From: Euleptes europaea
Lineage: Eukaryota > Chordata > Lepidosauria > Squamata > Sphaerodactylidae
Assembly: GCF_029931775.1 (NCBI RefSeq)
Contig: NC_079331.1
Location: 25,545,720-25,609,719, forward strand
Direction of reading: 5' to 3'
DNA: 64,000 nucleotides
The notes under the pieces are model-generated. The model saw only the letters and a list, made by a program, of their open reading frames with translations, had not been told where the DNA came from and searched no databases. Positions 23,601 through 64,000 of the stretch are shown one piece after another (within the stretch, counting starts at the first letter, position 1; the number at the start of each line of letters is the position of its first letter). A program made the position numbers and the translations under genes.

Positions 23601-26600
23601 GCCTACCATGTCCTTGCTCTTTTTCTTACTCTGAACATAAAAAGAACCCTTTTTTGTGTTTAGCATCTCTTGCTAGCCTAAGCTCATACTGAGCTTTAGC
23701 TTTTCTAACTCTATCCCTACAAGCACTTGTTATTTGTTTATATTCATCCTTGGTTATAAGGCCCTCCTTCAATTTCCTAAAAGAATCTTTTTTATTTCTC
23801 AACTCTTTAAAAAGCTGTTTATGGAGCCACCCTGGCCTCTTTAGGCTCCTCCCATTTTTCCTTCTCATAAGAATGGCTTGTGATTGTGCCTTCAGTGTTT
23901 CATTTTTAAGAAACTCCCACCCCTCTTGAGCTCCCTTCTCCATAAGTATTTCTGACCATGGGATTCTACCCAGCATCAGTTTAAATTTGCTTTCCTAAAG
24001 TCCAACCTGTATGTCTGACTCATGCAGCTTTTCCTTTCCCCAAGATTGTAAATTCCAAGATTACATGGTCACTACTACCCAGGGAGCCCACTTCTTTAAC
24101 CTCACCAACCAGTTCTTCCCTGTTGGTGAGTATCAAGTCCAAGAGAGCAGACCCCCTTGTTTCCCTCTCCACTTTCTGGAAAATGAAGTCATCAGCAAGA
24201 CAAGTCAGGAATTTATTGGACCTTTCGTTTTTAGCAGAGTTGGACTTCTGACAGATATCCAGGTGATTGAAGTTTACCATGACATCTCCTTGGGGTGGTG
24301 AATATACACTGAGAAGAAGGCAGAGATGAAAGGGGGCCTCTTGTGATGTCCTGGAGTCTGGAGAACACTCAACTCTGCCAAAGTCCCTGATCTTTACTCT
24401 GCTGCTTCCCGCTGACATTGAAGGGCCCACAACCAATGGGATATTACACTCCAGCTCCATTGTGCTGTCAAAGTGCAGGGTTGTGGGAAGGACTCACACA
24501 ACTGGGCTTGTAAATACCACTTTGCAAGGAAGCCCACAAGGAAACCAAGCATTCTGGCACCAGACTCAGTGAGCTGAAGGAGCCGAAGTTCCCTACCTTT
24601 TTTTGTCAGGCTCACATTCTGACTCTCAAACATCTGTACAGACTCTCCCACAAAGAGAATTTTCTCAGCAACACGCACGGGAATGTAGGAAGGCAGCATT
24701 TCTATCCGCAGAGAGAACTGCTTTGGAGAAGGGGCCAGCATGTTTTCTTCTTCAATCAGCCGCTGCCACAACATGGGTTGGTCGAGATGCAGGGCGTAGA
24801 GAGAAAGAGACACAAGAATGGAACAGACAACAAACGCAAGTCAAACCACTTTTGTCAAAGGTCCTGGTTGGCACCTTGGCCCATCGAACTGGTGCTGGGA
24901 GAGAGCAAAAATGTGATAAAACAGCCAAGTGTGGTAAGAACCCCCTGAACCACTGCCTCCCTGTCTGCAACATAGGGAGGGAAAAGAGGACCCCCATACA
25001 AAGGGGAAAAGCAGCAAGATCCCCAAGCAGATGTCACGGCCTGACAGGATGTCTACCACATCTCACCATATCCTGCAACTCTCGTAGTTGTTTCCCTGTC
25101 AGCCCTCCAATGCCCAGATCCTCCTCCTCCTCGTCAGGTTGAGAAGGGACACTCCCTGAAGAAGGACCCTGCTTGATGAAGAACTCCTCATGCTGGTCCA
25201 GGAGTAGCCCGTGCAGCATCCAGGCTGAGAGCTGTTTGTACAGGACGGCATGGCACATGGCCAGGACCCTGGAACAGAGACAGCAAGGAGGGGGGTTGCA
25301 GGAGATGCAAATACCACCTAGGCTGCATCTCCACACTGGGCAGCCACGCATTCCCACATAACTCAAGTGCTGCAGCCATGCTGAACGAAGGAAGAGGGGC
25401 AGGGTGGGGGACCTCCCCGAGCTCCAGGATGAACCAACAGAGTGACGGGCAGCAGCAGCACTTGCAAGAGATGGATTTGCTGAAGGAGAGATCCCTGGGA
25501 CAAGGTATCTGGCATTCCTCTCCGGCCTCTGCTCAGTCCAACCTCAGCAGAAGCCTCTTACTGTTCTAGGGCGCTTCGCACAGGTGGCAAGCCGCCACGG
25601 CTGTATTGGTGAATGATCTCCAGGATCTGACAGCCATGAATCTGCACACGAAACAGAGAAGAAAAGCTGGTTTTTATACCCTGCTTTTCTCTACCTTAAG
25701 GAATCTCAAAGCGGCTTACAATGGCCTTCCCTTCCCCCCGACACACACAACAGGCACCTTGTGCGGTAACTACTATACCACACTGGCTCTCCATAAATGT
25801 TTCTTCTCCAGGTACAAATCTGGGGTTCTGCATGGTCCAACACTGCTGGGTGGACTTCAGGAGACCCTCAGACCTCCTCCCCTCCTTCCCCCCCCCCCCA
25901 CAACCTGGATGCAGGGGAGCTTGTCTTAAACTCCTAACATAGATCTAAGCAGCTCTTATATTTTTTTCCATTTCCTGTTCCTGACTCTAATGAGCTGAGA
26001 AGGACAAGCGCCGTCTCAGTTATCAGCAGGATTTGTGCTACCTCAGGAAGCAGAGCAGGCATCTGTGAGAACAGGCAGCCTGAACTAGTGAGGATACATT
26101 GTGCTGCCTTCACATGAAAGCAAAAGATGGAAAGAGGCTGTCTCCATTTGGTGGTACCTTCTGAGTCTTGATCTGTTCCACCACAACCATCAACGAAGGA
26201 AAAAGGAGCTGGAACTGCAAAGTCAGAAGAAGAATGGCTAGTTACAATGGAAGTGGGGAGTGGGGACCACTAGACAGGGAAAGAAGCAACTGCTGGAGCT
26301 CCACCAATCCCTACAGCCTGTAGGATGTCAGATCAAGAGGTTTTGGCGTTTGCCCCAAGAAGAGCAGAGGCATGCTTGTCTATCTGGATTCATTCCTCCA
26401 GGATTCATTCAAGGCTGTCAGTTATCACCACCTCTTCAATGCACCCCGGCAGTGCAAGTGTGAAGTTATCTGTCTCCCAGGGGAAGTCTGGAACCCGCAA
26501 CAGAATGGATTTGCAAGCAGGCAGAACATACCTGGTCCAAGGAATAGTTCACATGTGAAATAGTCAGGTGAGGATCAGCCAAGAACTGCCAAGAACAAGG

Positions 26601-28673
26601 GGAAAAAGGGTATCAAGGTAGATTTGTAGCAATGAGAACACTGAACTCTATCATCTATATCTTTATTAACTATGCATTGAGTAAGTAAAACCTTATTTCA
26701 AAAAACCCAGGAATGACTGGCGTGCTGTACTATCCCATTAATTCCTTATGATGAGCATGTCCCGAGGTGTTATCATTAACTAGAAGAGTAGCAAAGACCT
26801 TTCCTGTGGCATTGTGTGCTCATGGGCCATGTGGCCCAATGTGCAAAGCAGCCAACCTGGTGCCAAGACATAACTGTCTTTCTGTTTAAGTGCAAACGAG
26901 CTCTGGTCATCATACCAACCAGCCTGAAGGCAAGAAATCCGCTGGAGTCTACATATGACATACAATTGTCAGTAAACGCTATCCCAACTTGCGGATATTG
27001 CACTGGAGAACAGGGGAGATGTGGGGGACTGGGAAAAGGCTAACGTTATACCTATTTCTAAGAAAGGGTTAGGGTTATTTCTAAGAAAGGGGGGGAAAGA
27101 CGATCCAGGAAATTACCGGCTGGTTAACATCAGAACATCAGAAAGGCCCTGCTGGATCAGACCAAGGCCCATCAAGTCCAGCAGTCACAGTGGCCAACCA
27201 GGTGCCTCTAGGAAGCCCACAAACAAGTCTGATGTCAATTCCAGAAAAGATTTTAGAGTTGCTTATTAATTATTGTGAACATTTGAAGGGACAGTCACTA
27301 GCTTGGTAGATTGGGGTCTGCTTTGTTCTCCGTAGCCTGCAGATCCCCTCAAACAGTGCTGAGCCTCCTCTCCCCACCCCTGTAGCAACGAAGGGCTTGG
27401 CGGACACAGCTCAGCACCAAGGGCCTGCCTTCCTTCCTTCCTTCCTTCCCCAAGCCGGCCGGCCAGCCACTTCATCCTTAGGCCGCTGGCCCTCACGGTA
27501 GCGAGACTAGCCTCACTGCCAACGGCCACTCAACGTGGCACCCTCGTGCGGGAAAGAGGCAGGAGTTGGGTGTCCCCCTCAACGGTAGGCAGGAACCCAG
27601 ACGTGGGGCTGAGACCAACCCAAGAGTGGGCCCCCCCTGCCCTACACGTGCTCATGGGTCGTGGCCCCAGAGTTTGCCAGCAGCGCCTGTCCCCTGGCAG
27701 CAAGCAAGCTTCTTCGCCCCTTCCCACCTCTTGCTCCAAGTCCAGCAGGGCTTGCCGGTAGGGCTGCAGGACGGCGTCGAGGCCGGTGCAGAAGGCGCGC
27801 AGGTAGATCCCTTGTGGCGCCAGGTGGGAGTCCTGCAAGCAGAGCGGGGAAGGGGCTCCTTCAAGCCTCACGAGGACCCCCGAGAGGCCCCTGCTGCGGC
27901 AGCAGGCCCACGAGGCCCAACACGTCCAGCCCTCGCTTCGCACGCGGGCCGCGCCGGCGAAGGCCGCTCCCCCCCCCGGGCCGGCGCCCCTCCCTCCCTC
28001 CCTCCCTCCTGCCCCAAGGCGGAGAGGCTGCCACGCCCAGGGCCGGGGGGCCCCCCTCCCCCCCCTCCCCCGGGAGTCTCCAGCGGGGAACCGGGCCTGG
28101 GAGCACAGAGCGGCTCTCCTGAGGAGGCGCCCGGCCTGGGCCATAGTGGTGGTGGTGGTGGTGGGGGGGGGGGGGGCTCGTTGGCCTGGCCCAGCCGAGC
28201 CTGCGGGGGGGGGGGTGCGGCGCGCGCCTGGCCAAGCTGGCCGCCCTGAAGCGGTCCTACCCGCGTCCCTTCCGAAGCAAAGGACGCGCGTTTCTCGCGG
28301 GCTGCCCGGGGCCCCCCCCCGACCCACCTGCTGCAGGTGCTGCTGGGCGAGGAGGGGGGCCGGGGGCGGGGGCGGCTGGGCGTGCTCGGCGGACTGCTCG
28401 ATGAAGTCGCTGAAGCGCACGTAGGCGGCGCCCAGGCGGCAGGCGCGGGACAGCAGGCCGCCCTCGCCCGGGTGCAGGAAGGGCAGCTCCGGGCACACCT
28501 GCCGGGGGGAGGGGGGAGGGGGAGAAAGGGGGGCCGTCAGGGCGGGGCCGGGGGGCCGGGAGACCCCCCCCCCGCCCTCAGGGCGCCGCCGCCGCCACCA
28601 CCTGCAGGCCGCCGCCGCCGCCGAAGAGGCCGCCGGTGTAGCCGCGCAGCGCCAGCAACAGCTCGTGGATCAT
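14585..28673 (-). CDS. TUBGCP4: TUBGCP4, gamma-tubulin complex component 4 (complete, 18 coding exons)
   Basis: GCP4 is a core subunit of the gamma-tubulin ring complex, which nucleates microtubules at centrosomes. All 18 coding exons can be placed: 28673-28602, 28498-28328, 27832-27728, 26585-26532, 26214-26158, 25641-25562, 25268-25067, 24762-24597, 20472-20348, 19947-19897, 19763-19658, 19379-19272, 17816-17678, 17439-17262, 17031-16897, 16275-16159, 15292-15153 and 14600-14585. Phases join without a break to 673 residues (human about 667). The N-terminal half corresponds to the GRIP1 region and the C-terminal half to GRIP2, which contacts gamma-tubulin. Diagnostic stretches include [63 protein letters not shown] and [19 protein letters not shown]. 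Intron 11 uses a GC donor. The gene is head to head with IQGAP1 and tail to tail with TP53BP1. Confidence 0.97.
15153..15292 (-). CDS. TUBGCP4: TUBGCP4 exon 17
   Basis: 140-nt exon, residues 623-669: [38 protein letters not shown] and TQAGGTLG. Flanked by TCGCAG and GTACAA. Confidence 0.96.
16159..16275 (-). CDS. TUBGCP4: TUBGCP4 exon 16
   Basis: 117-nt exon, residues 584-622: [29 protein letters not shown] and LSILAK. Flanked by TCTGCAG and GTACAG. Confidence 0.96.
16897..17031 (-). CDS. TUBGCP4: TUBGCP4 exon 15
   Basis: 135-nt exon, residues 539-583: [20 protein letters not shown] and [10 protein letters not shown]. Flanked by TCCCAG and GTGAGT. Confidence 0.96.
17262..17439 (-). CDS. TUBGCP4: TUBGCP4 exon 14
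   Basis: 178-nt exon, residues 479-538: [20 protein letters not shown] and [15 protein letters not shown], part of the C-terminal GRIP2 gamma-tubulin-binding half. Flanked by CTCCAG and GTGAGG. Confidence 0.95.
17678..17816 (-). CDS. TUBGCP4: TUBGCP4 exon 13
   Basis: 139-nt exon, residues 433-479: [17 protein letters not shown], then [20 protein letters not shown] and TPAVLEK. Flanked by ATTTCAG and GTGAGT. Confidence 0.95.
18080..18655 (+). mobile_element. CR1 LINE fragment with A-rich tail
   Basis: Pieces resemble the CR1 reverse transcriptase C terminus ([12 protein letters not shown], then [12 protein letters not shown]) and the following GGGGACATGACAGAAGTTTA. It is followed by GGGGGCGGGATACAAATATA with an AAACAAACAAACAAATAAA tail, which looks like an L2-type end. 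In TUBGCP4 intron 12, antisense to the gene. Confidence 0.65.
19272..19379 (-). CDS. TUBGCP4: TUBGCP4 exon 12
   Basis: 108-nt exon, residues 397-433: [19 protein letters not shown] and [17 protein letters not shown]. Flanked by CTCACAG and GTGGGT. Confidence 0.95.
19658..19763 (-). CDS. TUBGCP4: TUBGCP4 exon 11 (GC donor)
   Basis: 106-nt exon, residues 362-397: [20 protein letters not shown] and [12 protein letters not shown]. It ends with one base of an Asp codon completed by exon 12 and is followed by GCAAGT, a GC-AG intron donor. No GT in frame-compatible position is available nearby. Confidence 0.93.
19897..19947 (-). CDS. TUBGCP4: TUBGCP4 exon 10
   Basis: 51-nt exon, residues 345-361, [17 protein letters not shown], flanked by TTCTCAG and GTAAAT. 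Confidence 0.95.
20048..20340. mobile_element. SINE/CR1-tail-like interspersed repeat, interrupted
   Basis: Has the common reptilian string of the 'GAGTCAG..CCA..GGTCAGTATTGTCTA..CTGACTGGCAGC..CTCCAGGGT' type, ending in GATGGACCAATAGTCTGA. Split by the insertion at 20101-20211. Confidence 0.55.
20101..20211. mobile_element. Short interspersed repeat nested in a SINE
   Basis: Contains AGTCTAGTAGCACCTTAAAG and GGAGCTTTCGTGAGTCGCAG, strings frequent in reptile genomes. Flanked by CAGTATT on both sides (20094-20100 and 20212-20218), consistent with a 7-bp target duplication. Confidence 0.55.
20348..20472 (-). CDS. TUBGCP4: TUBGCP4 exon 9
   Basis: 125-nt exon, residues 303-344: [20 protein letters not shown] and [10 protein letters not shown]. 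Flanked by GCCTCAG and GTCAGC. Confidence 0.95.
20533..20806 (-). mobile_element. Composite tRNA-5S rRNA SINE
   Basis: On the minus strand: a tRNA-like head with A box near 20790-20799 (TGGTGGTTAA) and B box at 20752-20761 (GGTTCGAATC), the CTTGGGCCAGTCACAC linker, then a stretch at 20655-20695 matching the 3' half of 5S rRNA (GGGATGGGAGACC, GGAATACC), then a tail ending GTTGGCTGTGGCTTGATGGC. The SINE at 61705-61925 has the same head and tail without the 5S part. Confidence 0.7.
21057..21059. repeat. Putative 3-bp target duplication (left)
   Basis: TCT directly before the inverted-repeat element; TCT also follows its right end (22521-22523). Three bases alone are weak evidence. Confidence 0.4.
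21060..22520. mobile_element. GC-rich non-autonomous DNA transposon-like element with terminal inverted repeats
   Basis: The left end reads GGGGCATTTTTCACGG and then AGATTTTGCT; the right end, reverse-complemented, reads GGGGTATTCTTCACGG and then AGATTTGCT. This gives about 25 bp of imperfect terminal inverted repeat, with weaker similarity further in (TTTTGGTTTTTCA versus TTTTGGTTATTCA). A TCT triplet flanks both ends. The interior is GC rich, has no transposase and carries a G-rich minisatellite. It lies in TUBGCP4 intron 8. A Harbinger-type or other 3-bp-TSD superfamily is possible but unproven. Confidence 0.6.
21560..21845. repeat. G-rich minisatellite, about four units of 60-65 bp
   Basis: Units alternate between two types: one with GCGCCAGCCCCGATCCAGCC and GTGCATGGCGGGG..., the other with GGCCATGATCCGGCCACA and GCATC. 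Together they form a two-unit higher-order period of about 125 bp. Each type-1 unit ends in a run of 12-13 Gs. Confidence 0.8.
22610..24480 (-). mobile_element. CR1 LINE ORF2 fragment
   Basis: Minus-strand pieces of endonuclease and reverse transcriptase: [28 protein letters not shown] and [13 protein letters not shown]-like text, [37 protein letters not shown]. 5' truncated and split over frames, so inactive. Same orientation as TUBGCP4. Confidence 0.85.
24597..24762 (-). CDS. TUBGCP4: TUBGCP4 exon 8
   Basis: 166-nt exon, residues 248-303: [30 protein letters not shown] and NVSLTKK. Flanked by GTGGCAG and GTAGGG. Followed by a 4.1-kb intron holding a CR1 LINE, a GC-rich inverted-repeat element and a SINE. 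Confidence 0.95.
25067..25268 (-). CDS. TUBGCP4: TUBGCP4 exon 7
   Basis: 202-nt exon, residues 180-247: [29 protein letters not shown], an acidic [17 protein letters not shown] stretch, and RELQDM before GTGAGA. Confidence 0.95.
25562..25641 (-). CDS. TUBGCP4: TUBGCP4 exon 6
   Basis: 80-nt exon, residues 154-180 (last codon split): [20 protein letters not shown] then VRSALE. Flanked by GTGCAG and GTAAGA. Confidence 0.95.
25650..25795. mobile_element. SINE-like interspersed repeat
   Basis: Contains AGCTGGTTTTTATACCCTGC, then CTCAAAGCGGCTTACAATGG and a final ACTATACCACACTGGCTCTC. The same repeat is seen more fully at 38589-38841. Confidence 0.6.
26158..26214 (-). CDS. TUBGCP4: TUBGCP4 exon 5
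   Basis: 57-nt exon, residues 135-153, [19 protein letters not shown], flanked by TTTGCAG and GTACCA. Confidence 0.94.
26532..26585 (-). CDS. TUBGCP4: TUBGCP4 exon 4
   Basis: Small 54-nt exon, residues 117-134, [18 protein letters not shown], flanked by GGCAG and GTATGT. Too short to stand out as an ORF; placed by matching the human GCP4 sequence. Confidence 0.93.
27125..27235 (-). mobile_element. CR1 LINE 3' UTR fragment
   Basis: GAAAGGCCCTGCTGGATCAG and CCAACCAGGTGCCTCTAGGA match the 3' UTR of the CR1 copy at 48548-49800. Lies between TUBGCP4 exons 3 and 4. Confidence 0.75.
27728..27832 (-). CDS. TUBGCP4: TUBGCP4 exon 3
   Basis: Residues 82-116: [18 protein letters not shown] and [10 protein letters not shown], nearly identical to human GCP4. 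The acceptor is CTTGCAG and the donor GTGGGA. Confidence 0.95.
28328..28498 (-). CDS. TUBGCP4: TUBGCP4 exon 2
   Basis: Residues 25-81, between CCGGCAG and GTGGGT. Contains the conserved PFLHP and [10 protein letters not shown] motifs, followed by a Pro/Ala/Gln-rich segment where human has a Gln/His/Gly-rich one. Very GC rich, inside the CpG island. Confidence 0.95.
28602..28673 (-). CDS. TUBGCP4: TUBGCP4 exon 1
   Basis: Residues 1-24. Starts [17 protein letters not shown], the conserved GCP4 N terminus, then a run of five glycines from a GGC repeat, and ends LQ before a GTGGTG donor. The ATG is the one conserved in human GCP4. Confidence 0.95.
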
Positions 28674-29033
28674 GACGGACGGGGGGGGGGGCTCCGCCGC
28701 CGCCACCGCCTCCACTCCTCCTCCTCCTTCGCGCCGGGCCGCTCCCTGCAGCGAGCATGCGCACTATGCCCGCCGCCGCCTCAAGGGGGCGCCGTTCCCG
28801 CGCGCTGACTGGCTGGGCCGGCTGCCGATCCCGGCCCCGGAGCGCAGGAGGCGCAACGCCAGAGAGCCCCGCCCCGTCTCCCTCAGAGGGAGGGAGGGAG
28901 GGAGGGAGGGGTTGGCCCCGCCCCCTCCCGGCCCCGCCCCGCCGCGCCCTTGCCTGGCCTCGTCGGTGCGGCTGCTCCGTCCTCTCGCCGCCTGCCCGCT
29001 CTGCCCGGCCGCCGCCGCCTCGCCCTGTCAGCC
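28674..29033. promoter_or_regulatory. Bidirectional TUBGCP4/IQGAP1 promoter
   Basis: The 360 bp between the two divergent start codons must hold both 5' UTRs and start sites. Visible: an NRF1-like site at 28753-28764, GC boxes (CCCCGCCCC) near 28867, 28915 and 28930, and a GGGA repeat at about 28888-28912. No TATA box is evident. Bidirectional use is inferred from spacing. Confidence 0.7.
28753..28764 (+). promoter_or_regulatory. NRF1-like site
   Basis: GAGCATGCGCAC, close to the palindromic NRF1 consensus (YGCGCAYGCGCR), 80-92 bp upstream of the TUBGCP4 ATG. NRF1 sites are common in CpG-island bidirectional promoters. Confidence 0.5.

Positions 29034-64000
<34,967 letters not shown>

Noticed and set aside
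27530-28498. 322-codon minus-strand open frame
   Set aside because: It runs through TUBGCP4 exon 2, intron 2 and exon 3 because the region is GC rich; the conserved parts are separated by canonical splice sites, so the long frame is not a protein.

Overview
The window is vertebrate nuclear DNA, most likely from a squamate reptile. It holds long introns packed with CR1, L2 and L1 LINEs, a Penelope-like element, DIRS and Ty3/Gypsy (chromovirus) elements, hAT-type MITEs and tRNA-derived SINEs of reptilian type, together with three conserved vertebrate genes. No bacterial or organellar feature was seen. Species identification is inference.

Host genes. (1) TP53BP1, + strand: only the last three coding exons are here (8519-8718, 8909-9054, 13360-13544), encoding most of the C-terminal tandem BRCT region; 1-8518 is probably its preceding intron. 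(2) TUBGCP4, - strand: complete, 18 coding exons from 28673 down to 14585. All exons join in frame to a predicted 673-residue gamma-tubulin complex component 4, against about 667 in human. TP53BP1 and TUBGCP4 converge tail to tail, with poly(A) signals about 0.8 kb apart, as in human. (3) IQGAP1, + strand: coding exons 1 (29034-29079) and 2 (34306-34405) are present; intron 2 runs from 34406 past the window end. TUBGCP4 and IQGAP1 lie head to head, with start codons 360 bp apart inside a strong CpG island with an NRF1-like site and GC boxes, so they probably share a bidirectional promoter. In human these genes lie far apart on chromosome 15.

Repeats by region. 0-8 kb: L1 3' piece, a 175-bp perfect direct repeat, DIRS fossil pieces, and a minus-strand LINE interrupted by a Penelope-like insertion with 11-bp target duplications. 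9.6-12 kb: L2 3' end and hAT MITE piece inside the last TP53BP1 intron. 18-25 kb (TUBGCP4 introns): CR1 pieces, SINEs including a tRNA/5S composite, and a 1.46-kb GC-rich DNA transposon-like element with terminal inverted repeats and an internal G-rich minisatellite. 31-64 kb (IQGAP1 introns): SINEs, a hAT MITE just upstream of exon 2, a 2.4-kb 'half-L1' with ORF1 but no ORF2 flanked by 18-bp target duplications, a whole-looking chromovirus (39859-45709) with apparently identical 436-bp LTRs, a broken related chromovirus (51695-53149, minus), a 5'-truncated LINE with 13-bp target duplications, and CR1 and L2 pieces.

The most noteworthy items are the very young chromovirus with an 11-nt self-priming signature, the half-L1, the GC-rich inverted-repeat element in TUBGCP4 intron 8, and the TUBGCP4-IQGAP1 head-to-head arrangement.
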